DNA of 64,000 bases, taken from Thalassotalea_H sp040779345. GTDB lineage: Bacteria > Pseudomonadota > Gammaproteobacteria > Enterobacterales > Alteromonadaceae. The stretch covers positions 1-64,000 of the forward strand of contig JBFONU010000003.1 of the NCBI GenBank assembly GCA_040779345.1. Direction: 5' to 3'. The notes below the pieces were generated by a model that was given only the letters and a program-made list of their open reading frames with translations, was not told the DNA's origin and did no database searches. Positions 33,053-42,470 of this stretch are shown in pieces. The translations under genes were made by a program, and so were the position numbers. Numbering within the stretch: position 1 is the stretch's first letter; each line of letters opens with the position of its first letter.

Positions 33053-33226
33053 TTATTTGAATAATCCGGAATGTCGGTCAGTAACAGCTTCTCGCCAACC
33101 ACCTAACCATTCGGATTTAGCATCAGTGTTTTGATATGGACAATTTTCTTTATTTTTACCAGAAAGGCCTGCTTGATAACCATTTGAATGCGCTCTACCT
33201 AAACGATCTCTTTTTTGTCTTCTCAT
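33053..33226 (-). CDS. rmf: Ribosome modulation factor
   Basis: This 57-residue basic protein binds 70S ribosomes and drives formation of inactive 100S dimers in stationary phase. It reads MRRQKRDRLGRAHSNGYQAG, then KENCPYQ, then SEWLGGWREAVTDR, which tracks Escherichia coli RMF (MKRQKRDRLERAHQRGYQAG...CPYQ...SQWLGGWREAMADR) almost throughout. GGAG lies 8 nt before the ATG. A strong terminator follows. The gene is below common size limits for gene calling and is easily missed. Confidence 0.96.
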   Translation of the reverse strand: MRRQKRDRLGRAHSNGYQAGLSGKNKENCPYQNTDAKSEWLGGWREAVTDRHSGLFK

Positions 33227-33521
33227 ATATGAGTCTCCATAACTAAATGATAAATAAAGTTTTATTAGATGTTTTGGTGTCAGTAAAAAATTTCAACCGA
33301 CACTTTATTTAAGAACATATCAAATTTTATTGCAAGCAATTATTATTACAAACAACAGAGAAAAAATGAAAATTTAGTAGAATTTTATTTGATTAAAATT
33401 CGAGCAACATTTATGTACTGAAAAAACAGCTTGTTAGTTAAAAGTGAATAGAACAATAAACAATAAAAAAAAAGTTATTAGAATAAATTCATTTAAAAGA
33501 TGACGACTGATACGAAGGGAG
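33227..33521. other. rmf upstream region
   Basis: This very AT-rich 295-bp spacer lies upstream of rmf on the minus strand. I see no gene in it. It presumably holds the rmf promoter, but no clear -35/-10 pair stands out. Confidence 0.4.
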
Positions 33522-33740
33522 CTAAGAAGATAACAAGGGCTCGAACGTACTTTCTAAACCGTTTAGTTTGATCTCATAGACAAGCGCTAACTGCTCTCCT
33601 AATTTTCCTTCAGGAAAACCTTTAGAGTGAAACCAAACTAAATAGGGTTCAGGTAATTGCAATAATTTTCGCCCTGCGTATTTACCAAAAGGCATTAATT
33701 GATTAATAGCAGCAATAATTAGTTGTTGTTCTGGTAACAT
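33522..33740 (-). CDS. DUF3820 family protein
   Basis: The chosen ATG at 33740 gives 72 residues, starting MLPEQQLIIAAINQLMPFGKY. An AAGGA lies directly upstream. An in-frame upstream ATG at 33785 would add a Lys/Asn-rich stretch and has no such site. MPFGKYAGRKLLQLPEPYLVWFHSKGFPEGKLG and YEIKLNGLE are the hallmark of DUF3820, a small cytosolic family related to the exonuclease-associated 'putative quorum-sensing-regulated' proteins. Function is unknown. It is a single-gene unit, divergent from the TPR-GGDEF gene. Confidence 0.82.
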   Translation of the reverse strand: MLPEQQLIIAAINQLMPFGKYAGRKLLQLPEPYLVWFHSKGFPEGKLGEQLALVYEIKLNGLESTFEPLLSS

Positions 33741-33862
33741 TTTTTCCTTCAGATTTTTCTTTTTTACGTTATTAATGATATTCAACTATTTATTAATTAT
33801 AATGAAAAAAGGCCTCGGAGCATATTGCTAATTACTTCTCAATATAATAGGTGACCTTTTAC

Positions 33863-35773
33863 ATGGATTTTATTAAATCTAAAAAAAACGTATTTATGAA
33901 AAAAATATTTTTATTATGTATTACGCTGTTCCTTTGCCACGCTAAATATTTATATGCGCAATCATTAACTCATCAGTTAAAACATATTGAAAGGCTTGTA
34001 TATAGTAATGTAGAACAAGCGGGTACTGAATTAAAAAATATTGAGTTGCAGTTAATGAATGCAAATAATAGTGAAAAAATTCATTGGTATACCTTAAGCA
34101 TACAAATTGCTGCATTTAGTAATGATGAAAAATTAAAACAACAGATAGCAGGCAAATTGCCTTACATCCTCCAAGACCTAGCAGGTGCAAAAAAACACCT
34201 TTGGCAGAAAATTTTTACTATCAACTTCCAATTATTAAATCGAGGTGTTGATAATGCGATTAATCAGCTTCAATCCATTGAATCTCAAGTAAAGCAAGTC
34301 AATGATGAATTCATGCTGGCCTATTTCAACCGTGTTCTGTATTACTCATTCATTCTTAATGGTATTTATGACGTTGCCATGGACATCGCGATAGAAAATG
34401 AAAAGCAATGGCAAGCAATTGACGAACACTACTTAGCATTAGAAATGCAATTTAGGATCATTGAATTAAAAGTGCGCATTTTAAATATTCCTAACGCAGA
34501 GCAGGTTATTAATGATTTTGCTAACAACGCAAGTAAACTCGAAATTACCAAATATGACATCCCCCTCACCCTGCTAAAATCGAGATATTTAGCTCAAAAT
34601 GGTCAAATTAATCAGGCCTATGACTTATTAAAAAATTTAATTGATAATAAAATAGTCAACGAATCAAACATACAATATCCGGGTATTATTCATCAACTTG
34701 CCGATTACAGCTATCAATTAAAAGCGTATAAAGAATCGATTACGCTTGCAAGAGAAGCCCTAAGTTTCATTAAAGAAAAGTCACCCGAAGTAGGTGTAGA
34801 TACTAAAATTATTTTAGCTAAAGCGTTAATTGAAGAAGGTAATTTTACTGAAGCTAAACAACTCGTTGATGAAGCAAAAGTAATATTCACAAAATATAAT
34901 AATAGTTTTGGCTTATTTGTTGTAGACAATATTTATATTGATATCCTTTATAAAGATGGTGATTTTGAAGCCTTATATCAAACAACAAAAAACATGATCC
35001 AGACACTTGAAAATGTAAACAATGACAATCATGGCGAGCGAAGAGTAAAACGAGCAGAAAATGCTGCTTATGTGAATGAACAAAATAAAGTTGTTGAAGA
35101 GTTAGCCCAAAGCAACATAAGCCAGCAACAAGAAATCGATTATTCGAAAGAGCTTTTATCCGTTAAGAATAATTACTTAACTGTAATGGCTCTCTTTTGT
35201 TTCGTGTTATTTCTTTTACTTATTTGGTTGTATTATCTACTCAAAAAAGTCCATAAGCTTGCTAATACCGACAGTTTAACAGGGATAAGAAACCGCCGTT
35301 CAGGTATCGATAAAACAACGAAACTGATTAAAAAGGCACGCATCAATCGACAAAAAGGCGAGATTGCCGTTGCCATGTTAGATCTTGATGATTTCAAAAG
35401 TATTAATGACACTTATGGGCATGACATTGGCGATAAAGTGATACAAAGTGCAGTTGAAAAAGCCCAAAAGTCCCTCGATGCACAAGATATTATTTGCCGT
35501 ATGGGCGGAGAAGAATTTTTAATCGTGTTAACGAATAAAACCAAACAACAAATTTCTGAAAAAATTGAGCAAATTCGTCAAGACATTCATCAAAGTAATG
35601 TTGCAGAATTAGGTATTTTAAAGCCACTCAGTGTCAGTATTGGTATCACCACGGTTTCTTTAGCTGATCAAGACAAGTCATTAAACGAATATTTAATTGA
35701 TGCCGATACAGCGCTATATTGCGCAAAAAACAGTGGCAAAAATCAGGTGCAGGAGTTTCAAAAGGCTAGCTAA
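33863..35773 (+). CDS. TPR-repeat, membrane-bound GGDEF diguanylate cyclase
   Basis: I choose ATG 33863, which has AGGTGA eight bases upstream and gives 636 residues. Starts at GTG 33851 or ATG 33896 are also possible. A signal sequence (KIFLLCITLFLCHAKYLYAQ) sends a helical, TPR-like region of about 400 residues to the periplasm. One membrane helix (VMALFCFVLFLLLIWLYYLL) leads to a cytosolic GGDEF domain from about residue 465. Its active loop is RMGGEEF. The I-site position reads DAQD rather than RxxD, so feedback inhibition is probably absent. It should make cyclic di-GMP in response to an unknown periplasmic signal. Confidence 0.88.
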   Translation: MDFIKSKKNVFMKKIFLLCITLFLCHAKYLYAQSLTHQLKHIERLVYSNVEQAGTELKNIELQLMNANNSEKIHWYTLSIQIAAFSNDEKLKQQIAGKLPYILQDLAGAKKHLWQKIFTINFQLLNRGVDNAINQLQSIESQVKQVNDEFMLAYFNRVLYYSFILNGIYDVAMDIAIENEKQWQAIDEHYLALEMQFRIIELKVRILNIPNAEQVINDFANNASKLEITKYDIPLTLLKSRYLAQNGQINQAYDLLKNLIDNKIVNESNIQYPGIIHQLADYSYQLKAYKESITLAREALSFIKEKSPEVGVDTKIILAKALIEEGNFTEAKQLVDEAKVIFTKYNNSFGLFVVDNIYIDILYKDGDFEALYQTTKNMIQTLENVNNDNHGERRVKRAENAAYVNEQNKVVEELAQSNISQQQEIDYSKELLSVKNNYLTVMALFCFVLFLLLIWLYYLLKKVHKLANTDSLTGIRNRRSGIDKTTKLIKKARINRQKGEIAVAMLDLDDFKSINDTYGHDIGDKVIQSAVEKAQKSLDAQDIICRMGGEEFLIVLTNKTKQQISEKIEQIRQDIHQSNVAELGILKPLSVSIGITTVSLADQDKSLNEYLIDADTALYCAKNSGKNQVQEFQKAS

Positions 35774-35888
35774 TTTAGCTTGCTAACATTAAAAAATATC
35801 GACTTGTAAATGCTGACATATATTTGTCATCTCCCCTATTTATAATTTTATGACTTTTAGCTTATAAAATTTTAAATAGGGATAAAAC

Positions 35889-37001
35889 ATGTCCATTGTC
35901 AGAAAACGAAGTGCGGCTCATAAAGTATATATTCCGGAAAACGCTCGTGATAATCAGTATATTCTCGCCGAGTTTTCTATCACAGATGCACTAATTAAAC
36001 GAATTGATGCGTTTTATTCTCAAGATGAAAAACCAAATTATTATCACTTTTATCAAGGCTTGTCCCAATTATTAAGCACCTTGAGCAATGATTTTAACAT
36101 TCCTAGTAGCGTATTAGTTGCAAACGATAAACTCATTAGAGTCAGATACAGTCAAGAAATGCATCAATGGCAAACAAGCCAACAAATTTTGTTTTATTAC
36201 GATCCCCAAGTGCATCAATTACAAAATTCATTTTTTGATGCTAACAAAAAGGCTAAAAAAATCAGTTTACTATTTTTAGCGACAGGAGATAACATCAGAC
36301 AAAACTCGGCAGAATTTCACCATAACGTTTCCCAATTAGTGCAATGTTATGCCAAACAAATAGCATTAGAGTTAGGGGATATAAGAATACGAGATCACCA
36401 ACATATCACTTACGATATCTTTGCCAAAAATAAGGGATTTAAAGGCACAGTAGCTCATAAGCTGCGAGATATTTCACAACGATATCAAAGCCAGCATGTG
36501 GCGTTGCCTCAAAATAGCAGCGCAATTACTTATGCTGTGATTAATTTAACCATTAACAACCGCATACTCGAGCTCGTTGATATTGATCCTCGCTCGGTAG
36601 ATCCTTATAACCCACTATATACTTATTTAACAGATACCTTTTCTTTAGTAAATAAACGCTTCAACTTAAATAATGGTGCGCTAATTGCCAATGGATTAGT
36701 GCCCATAGTGAGACACAGTTTGCATGAAATTGTTTCTCGAGTGGGAGAATTACAAATGCTAGGCTATAACCCTGAACAATCACCTTGCGGCATAGTGAGT
36801 AAATGGCAGGCAGATCAGCTTAGTGAGAATGTTCAACTTATTTTTGTTGCCACTAAAGAAGACAGTTCAAATAATCGCTATGGGCGCTTTTTAAATCAAA
36901 TTGAGCAAGCTATCCATTTAATGGCAACTGAATTAGAAATTCCCCCGACTAAAGAAGAATTAATCGTTCGCTTTCATCAACATATCGCATATAACTTGTA
37001 A
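35889..37001 (+). CDS. DUF3083-like protein of unknown function
   Basis: The 370-residue cytosolic protein has no signal peptide, membrane helix or enzymatic motif that I recognise. The opening RSAAHKVYIPENARDNQYILAEF recalls DUF3083, a family from Shewanella and relatives. The recall is moderate. A His-rich C-terminal end (RFHQHIAYNL) is notable. It stands alone, with no close neighbour on the same strand (msrA starts 131 bp further on). I assign no function. Confidence 0.6.
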   Translation: MSIVRKRSAAHKVYIPENARDNQYILAEFSITDALIKRIDAFYSQDEKPNYYHFYQGLSQLLSTLSNDFNIPSSVLVANDKLIRVRYSQEMHQWQTSQQILFYYDPQVHQLQNSFFDANKKAKKISLLFLATGDNIRQNSAEFHHNVSQLVQCYAKQIALELGDIRIRDHQHITYDIFAKNKGFKGTVAHKLRDISQRYQSQHVALPQNSSAITYAVINLTINNRILELVDIDPRSVDPYNPLYTYLTDTFSLVNKRFNLNNGALIANGLVPIVRHSLHEIVSRVGELQMLGYNPEQSPCGIVSKWQADQLSENVQLIFVATKEDSSNNRYGRFLNQIEQAIHLMATELEIPPTKEELIVRFHQHIAYNL

Positions 37002-37132
37002 ATAGCCCTATACCAATTAAAGCCTTTACAATAGTCGTCGCTAAGAGTGCAGTTGAAATCACGTCTAATTTTGGTAGATATTAACTGCACAATTTATTAT
37101 ATTCCCAGCATTATTCACAAAGAGAAATTTCC

Positions 37133-37669
37133 ATGGGAACTGTAGAGCAAACGACACTTGCCGGAGGCTGTTTTTGGTGTATTGAGGCCGCCTTTAATAG
37201 CTTGCAAGGTATTATAAAAGCAGAGTCTGGTTATATGGGTGGCACTGTAACATATCCAACCTATGAACAGATATGCCAAGGCAATACCGGGCATGCAGAG
37301 GTTGTACAATTAACATTTGATACGCAGTTGATCAGCTTTAATGACATTTTAGAAATTTTTTTCGCGCTACATGATCCTACCCAATTAAACCGACAAGGAA
37401 ATGATATTGGCACACAATATCGTTCGGCTGTTTTTTACCATACTGACCAACAAAAAGAAGCCGTTGAACAAATCATCGCTGAAATAGAAAAAGAACAAAT
37501 TTGGCCAGGCAAAGTACTCACTGACATTACAGCAGTCGAAGAGTTTTACTCTGGAGAAAGTTATCATCAAGCGTACTTTAAAAACAACCCTGAAAATCAG
37601 TATTGTCAGGCGGTGGTATCACCTAAGTTGGCAAAATTTAGAAAAAAGTTTGCTGAAAAATTGAAATAA
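37133..37669 (+). CDS. msrA: Peptide methionine sulfoxide reductase MsrA
   Basis: MsrA reduces the S-epimer of methionine sulfoxide in oxidised proteins. The catalytic Cys is in LAGGCFWCIEAAF. This is the GCFWC variant, which puts a second Cys three residues on. GYMGGTVTYPTYEQICQGNTGHAE and the FFALHDPTQLNRQGNDIGTQYRS segment are conserved substrate-site blocks. Further Cys residues in YEQIC and QYCQAV could act in resolving. The length, 178 residues, is normal. A long hairpin terminator separates it from the convergent cnoX-like gene. Confidence 0.95.
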   Translation: MGTVEQTTLAGGCFWCIEAAFNSLQGIIKAESGYMGGTVTYPTYEQICQGNTGHAEVVQLTFDTQLISFNDILEIFFALHDPTQLNRQGNDIGTQYRSAVFYHTDQQKEAVEQIIAEIEKEQIWPGKVLTDITAVEEFYSGESYHQAYFKNNPENQYCQAVVSPKLAKFRKKFAEKLK

Positions 37670-37687
37670 GAAGTAAAGCGTTCTGAA

Positions 37688-37724
37688 CACAACAAACCAG
37701 AGCAATAGGCTCTGGTTTGTTGTG
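37688..37724. terminator. Bidirectional terminator, msrA / cnoX
   Basis: A perfect 16-bp stem (CACAACAAACCAGAGC with its complement) surrounds an AATAG loop at 37688-37724. It sits between two convergent genes and should stop both transcripts, although T-runs are short. Confidence 0.75.
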
Positions 37725-37739
37725 ATTGATCCATCAAAA

Positions 37740-38579
37740 TCAATACATCAAGGTATATAGTTTTCTTCTATATTTAGTCGCTAACGGATCACCATCAGGC
37801 AACGCCTTTAAGATATCTAAAAGTAAATGCTTACTTTCGGTATCACTAGCATCTCTTTGCACCAAACGAAATAAAATAGTGAGCGCTTCTTCATGTCGAT
37901 TAACTTGGCTATATTGAGCCGCTAGCTTTTGCTGAAGCTCAACATTATCAGGGGATTTTTCTATTTCTTCTTCCAGTGCTTGTATCTCAGGGGAATCAGC
38001 AGCTTGACTCGCCAATTCAAGTTTTGCCATCACCGCTTGATATTCACTGTCTTGATCTACCATTAATATCGTTTGTAATAATGATTCAGCTTCACTGAGT
38101 TTACCAGTCTGAATATAAACATCCGCCAATACTAATTTTATATCCGCCCGTTCACTATTTAATTGATGAGCTTGAGCAATAATAGCAAAGGCTTGATTGA
38201 CATCACCTTGAGTCACTAACTCACGAGCTTGCCTTAATAATAGCTCTTCTTCTTTTGGCAAATGTTTATCTAAAAACGCTTTAATGCTTTCATCGGTTTG
38301 TGGCCCTGATAAACCATCAATAGGCTGCCCTGCTTGCACTAACACCGCAGTTGGTAGCCCTTGTATCCCAAACTGTTGAGCTATTTGTTGCTCGCGTTGA
38401 CAATCTACCGTTGCCAATAAAATATGTTCTTCAAAAGCACTTAAGCTGACAGACAGTTTATCTCTTAACTCAATACTTTCAGGTACTTGTTCCGCCCAAA
38501 AAGCAACTAAAACTAATTTATTATTTGAGTCTTCAGCAATAATTTTTTGAAAATTATCCAGCGTCATTGCAACATTCAT
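37740..38579 (-). CDS. CnoX/YbbN-like thioredoxin-TPR chaperedoxin without the CxxC motif
   Basis: CnoX is a holdase that guards proteins during oxidative stress and passes them to GroEL/DnaK. Residues 1-110 form a thioredoxin fold and residues about 115-279 hold TPR helices, as in Escherichia coli YbbN (284 residues). The active-site position reads FWAEQVPES, with no Cys, where thioredoxin has WCGPC and Escherichia coli CnoX has SQHC. The Cys in TVDCQREQQIA matches the second conserved Cys of CnoX. It therefore cannot form the usual dithiol. It is convergent with msrA, and both act in oxidative protein damage. Confidence 0.88.
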   Translation of the reverse strand: MNVAMTLDNFQKIIAEDSNNKLVLVAFWAEQVPESIELRDKLSVSLSAFEEHILLATVDCQREQQIAQQFGIQGLPTAVLVQAGQPIDGLSGPQTDESIKAFLDKHLPKEEELLLRQARELVTQGDVNQAFAIIAQAHQLNSERADIKLVLADVYIQTGKLSEAESLLQTILMVDQDSEYQAVMAKLELASQAADSPEIQALEEEIEKSPDNVELQQKLAAQYSQVNRHEEALTILFRLVQRDASDTESKHLLLDILKALPDGDPLATKYRRKLYTLMY

Positions 38580-38743
38580 ATTCGACCTAATACTTAATAT
38601 TTATTAACTATATCCATGATTTGGGGGCGCGATAATATTTAACAAGGTTAATATAGTGTTTTAAGTCAAATGCTTTTATAGTTAAAGAGTAACGATGTAA
38701 GCCGTCTTCGTTTTATATTTATTACACAAAAAATAGGTCTGTT

Positions 38744-40165
38744 TTGAATAACAACGCCATTAAACTATTTTCATTGTTGATTTTACTTTGGGTAAATACT
38801 GCTAGGTCAGACAATGTTGACGTTATTAACGTGAATTATTGTATCGATCCCGCTTGGGCGCCATATGAGTCTATAGAGAATAACCAGCATATTGGCATAT
38901 CTAAACAATACCTAGATATTTTCGCAAAAGATTCCTCCTTTTCCTTTAATTTAATTCCCACATCTAATTGGAATGAAGCCTTAGAGTTTGTTAAAAAAGG
39001 AAAATGCCAGCTACTTCCTATGCTGAACAAATCACCTGAAAGAGAAGAATATTTAGTGTTTAGTGATAGCTATTTTAGAGCGCCAAATGCACTATATAGC
39101 CATTACAATCAGACGATGATTGGAAATTTATCCAATATAACAACACAAAGTGTTGCTGTTGTTTCAGGCTATCGTATGCATCATTATTTAAAAGAGCACT
39201 TTCCTAACATGAATATCATTCTTGTTGAGAACGAATTAGCAGGCCTAACTAAGGTTGAGAATCAAAAAATTGATTACTTTATTGGCTCTTATTATGCGGC
39301 TAACAAAATTATTCAAGATTTATCACTCGCAAAGTTGAGAATTGTTGGCATAGCGGAAATTGAAGATAACTTGCGAATTGGCGTGAATAGAAATTCAAAG
39401 CATCTACTCCCTTATTTTAATCAAAGAATTAACTCCCTAACAGAGCAAGATCATAAAAAGGTATTTAGTAACCTAAAAGCACTGAACTTTGTTAAGCAAA
39501 CTGATTACACGATGTTAATCAGTCTCGCAACTTTCTTTAGCCTTATAATCCTGATTATTTTAATCGGTTATTCGCGTTCTTTACGTTTTAGTAATGAATT
39601 AGCATTAAAAAACATCACCCTGAAAAAACTTCATCAGCAGCTAGATGAAAAAAATAAACAACTCGCTGAACTTGCAATCAAAGACCCTTTGACAATGTTG
39701 TATAACAGAGCCCATTTAGAGGAAATGATCCAACAGCAAATTAACCTAAAAGATCGTTATCAGACAAAGTCATGCCTGATCATGATTGATGTCGATGATT
39801 TTAAGCAGGTCAATGATAAATTTGGTCATAAGTTAGGGGATAACATTTTAATAAGCCTATCTTCAATATTAACAAAATGTGCCCGTAATTCAGATGTCGT
39901 CGCAAGATGGGGGGGAGAAGAATTTGTGCTTTTATGTCCAGAAACAGACCTAGATGAAGCGATTGAACTCGCTAAACGCTTTCAAAAAGCATTAGGGCAA
40001 TTAAAAAGTGATACTCTGCCGAGCATTACTTGTAGCGTAGGTATTGCAGAATTACATGCTAAAGATTCTGCAGATGAATGGTTTATTTCTGCTGACAAAG
40101 CAATGTATAAAGCGAAAAACCAAGGAAAAAACGCTATTCACATTACACAAAGTGATCATCAGTGA
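38744..40165 (+). CDS. Periplasmic SBP_bac_3 domain-GGDEF diguanylate cyclase
   Basis: The 473-residue membrane protein starts at a TTG (38744) with AGGT upstream. No ATG occurs in the N-terminal region that would keep the signal peptide. Residues about 25-245 form an amino-acid-type solute-binding domain (YCIDPAWAPYESIENNQHIGIS then a LGVNRN-like end). A membrane helix near 258-280 and a short coiled coil follow. The GGDEF domain begins near 310, with RWGGEEF as active loop and RNSD as I-site. It should sense a small periplasmic ligand and make cyclic di-GMP under product control. Confidence 0.9.
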   Translation: MNNNAIKLFSLLILLWVNTARSDNVDVINVNYCIDPAWAPYESIENNQHIGISKQYLDIFAKDSSFSFNLIPTSNWNEALEFVKKGKCQLLPMLNKSPEREEYLVFSDSYFRAPNALYSHYNQTMIGNLSNITTQSVAVVSGYRMHHYLKEHFPNMNIILVENELAGLTKVENQKIDYFIGSYYAANKIIQDLSLAKLRIVGIAEIEDNLRIGVNRNSKHLLPYFNQRINSLTEQDHKKVFSNLKALNFVKQTDYTMLISLATFFSLIILIILIGYSRSLRFSNELALKNITLKKLHQQLDEKNKQLAELAIKDPLTMLYNRAHLEEMIQQQINLKDRYQTKSCLIMIDVDDFKQVNDKFGHKLGDNILISLSSILTKCARNSDVVARWGGEEFVLLCPETDLDEAIELAKRFQKALGQLKSDTLPSITCSVGIAELHAKDSADEWFISADKAMYKAKNQGKNAIHITQSDHQ

Positions 40166-40204
40166 ATGTTTTCGCAATTTACCTTGAGTTGACCAATAAA
40201 ATGA

Positions 40205-40238
40205 CAAAAGCCTAACTCAATATTGAGTTAGGCTTTTG
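40205..40238. terminator. Bidirectional intrinsic terminator
   Basis: A 16-bp perfect inverted repeat (CAAAAGCCTAACTCAA and its complement) around TA, with T-runs on both strands, lies between the SBP-GGDEF gene and the convergent acyl-CoA dehydrogenase gene. Confidence 0.85.
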
Positions 40239-40262
40239 AGTTGGTTTTAACAATAAAATAAT

Positions 40263-41420
40263 TTATGAAATTTCTTTGAGTAACTCTCGTGAAATAATCA
40301 CTTTTTGGATTTCACTTGTTCCTTCATAAATAGAGGTAACACGCACATCTCTTGCAAAACGCTCAAGTGGATATTCTTTTATATAGCCAGCCCCCCCCAT
40401 CATCTGTAATGCATCGTAACAAGCCACATTAGCTTTTTCTGCGGCAAAAAGTTTTGCCATAGAAGCAGCCTTACCAAATGGTAAACCTTGCTCTTTAGTA
40501 TAAGCCGCTTGCATTAATAAAAGGCGAGCCGCTTCAAGATCTGTATAACGATCCGCTAATTTCCACTGTAATCCTTGAAAATTTGCAAGTGCTTGATTAA
40601 ATTGTTTACGCTCAGTTAAATATTGGCGAGCATAATCCATCGCAGCTAAACCTATGCCTAACGCCAACGAACCAATACCAATTCGCCCTCCCGCCAACTC
40701 ACCAACAGCAACAGCAAAGCCTTTGTTTTCGCCGCCCATTAATGCACTTTTTGGAATTCGACAATTTGAGAAACTTACTTCATTGGTTGGTGAGGCTTTC
40801 TGGCCCATTTTCTCTTCAGCTTTACTCACCGTAATTCCTGGCGTATTTGCTTCAACAAGAAAACAAGATATGCCTTTACCTTTCGCTGCACTCGCATCTG
40901 TAACAGCCCATACCACATAAATATCGGCAAAACTGGCACTGGTAATATAAAGTTTATTACCATTTAACACATAGTCATCACCGTCTAATTCTGCTGTTGT
41001 TTTCATACCTGCAGGATCAGAGCCCGCACCACTTTCAGTTAAACAAAACGCACCGGCTTTATATTCACCACTGCATAGTTTCGGCAAATATGCTTGTTTT
41101 TGCTCTTCATTACCAACGGCTTGAATAACTTCTGCTACCATATTTGTCACGGACGTTGTCACTGCCGTCGATGCACATGCCCGTGCAATTTCTGTAATAG
41201 CTAAGCTAAAGGCAACAGAGCCAGCTTCAACACCACCGTATTCTGCTTTAATGTTCAAGCCCATAAATCCTAACTCAGTTAATTGTGCTAGGTTATTAAG
41301 GAAAAGCGCTTGATTTTGTGTTTCATCAAGCTCAGCCGCGACAGGAGCTAATTCAGTTTCAGCAAATTTACGTGCCATATCTTGAATCATCATTTGTTCT
41401 TCGGTTAACGAAAGATCCAT
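40263..41420 (-). CDS. Acyl-CoA dehydrogenase
   Basis: This is an FAD enzyme of 385 residues that introduces the alpha-beta double bond in acyl-CoA. CLTESGAGSDPAGMKTTAE and YVLNGNKLYITSASFAD are FAD/substrate motifs. RKQFNQALANFQGLQWKLAD is a conserved helix. The catalytic base is the Glu in SIYEGTSEIQKVII. Length and motifs fit the short/branched-chain type. No other beta-oxidation gene is nearby. Substrate length cannot be fixed. Confidence 0.93.
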   Translation of the reverse strand: MDLSLTEEQMMIQDMARKFAETELAPVAAELDETQNQALFLNNLAQLTELGFMGLNIKAEYGGVEAGSVAFSLAITEIARACASTAVTTSVTNMVAEVIQAVGNEEQKQAYLPKLCSGEYKAGAFCLTESGAGSDPAGMKTTAELDGDDYVLNGNKLYITSASFADIYVVWAVTDASAAKGKGISCFLVEANTPGITVSKAEEKMGQKASPTNEVSFSNCRIPKSALMGGENKGFAVAVGELAGGRIGIGSLALGIGLAAMDYARQYLTERKQFNQALANFQGLQWKLADRYTDLEAARLLLMQAAYTKEQGLPFGKAASMAKLFAAEKANVACYDALQMMGGAGYIKEYPLERFARDVRVTSIYEGTSEIQKVIISRELLKEIS

Positions 41421-41603
41421 TATCTCTACTCACTTAAATTGGTGTTGTTCATATGTTTATATAGTAAACAAAGTCATCGTTATAATCACTCTTTATTTGA
41501 CGTTTACGTTAAGTGGAAACAAACTGTACTCGTTGAGAAAAGTAGTAGCTTAAACCTAAATTGTTAACCTAACGTTTTAAACACAGCACTCTTTCAAACA
41601 AAA

Positions 41604-41622
41604 AAACGCGCAAAGAGCGCGT
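41604..41622 (-). terminator. Intrinsic terminator after uppP
   Basis: ACGCGC/GCGCGT with an AAAGA loop (41606-41622) is followed on the minus strand by seven T, shortly after the uppP stop. Confidence 0.8.
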
Positions 41623-41647
41623 ATTTATTGGGACAATTCACGGATGA

Positions 41648-42460
41648 TTAGAGCATCAAAAACCACACAAGGCCAAAACCTAACACTAGGCGATAAATAA
41701 CAAATGGCATCATGCCTAATTTCCCAACAAGAATTAAAAAATAATGAATACAAGCATAAGCACTAACAAACGCTAAGACACTACCTAAACCTAACGTTTG
41801 CCAATCAACAGCTTCTGAAGAAGAAATAAGCTTATAAGTTAAATAACCGCCAGGCATTATGATCCCAGGTATTGATAACAGGAATGAAAAGCGTGCTGCA
41901 TTTTCTTTAGTTAAGCCAAGCATCATCCCTAAGGTCATGGTGATCCCTGAACGAGAAGTGCCAGGGATTAATGCAAGGGCTTGTGATAATCCAATGATCA
42001 TAGCCCCTTTAAACCCCATCTGCTCAATCGTAACGTTTTCTTTGGCTTTAATGTCAGCAAACCCCAAGAGAAGGCCAAAGCCAATTGTGGTTATAGCAAT
42101 AACGGCAGCAGAACGTAAATTAGCATCAATAAAATCATGCCCTAAATAACCAGCTAAACCTAAAGGGATAGAGGCAAGTAGTATCCACCACGCCAATTGA
42201 CCATCAAAGCTAGGGGTATTCTTTGCAGGCCCAAACCCAAGGGTACCAAACCAAGCAATAGCCATGTCACCAACTTCTTTACGAAAATACATCACCACCG
42301 CGAGTAATGTTCCCACATGTAAAGCAACATCAAGAGCTTGACCTTGATCTTTCCAGTCCAAAACAGCGGAAGGCAAGATTAAATGAGCTGAGCTCGAAAT
42401 GGGTAAAAACTCAGTTAATCCTTGAATTAGTGCTAATAAAAATACTTCAAACGTGCTCAT
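41648..42460 (-). CDS. uppP: Undecaprenyl-diphosphatase UppP (BacA)
   Basis: UppP recycles the lipid carrier for cell-wall and LPS synthesis by removing a phosphate from undecaprenyl diphosphate. The 270-residue membrane protein has about eight helices. GLTEFLPISSSAHLIL near the N-terminus and PGTSRSGITMTLGMMLG near residue 170 are the two active-site motifs (E/QxxxE-like and PGxSRSxxT). The gene begins 10 bp after folK, so folB-folK-uppP form an operon. Confidence 0.95.
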   Translation of the reverse strand: MSTFEVFLLALIQGLTEFLPISSSAHLILPSAVLDWKDQGQALDVALHVGTLLAVVMYFRKEVGDMAIAWFGTLGFGPAKNTPSFDGQLAWWILLASIPLGLAGYLGHDFIDANLRSAAVIAITTIGFGLLLGFADIKAKENVTIEQMGFKGAMIIGLSQALALIPGTSRSGITMTLGMMLGLTKENAARFSFLLSIPGIIMPGGYLTYKLISSSEAVDWQTLGLGSVLAFVSAYACIHYFLILVGKLGMMPFVIYRLVLGFGLVWFLML

Positions 42461-42470
42461 ATTTAATTGA

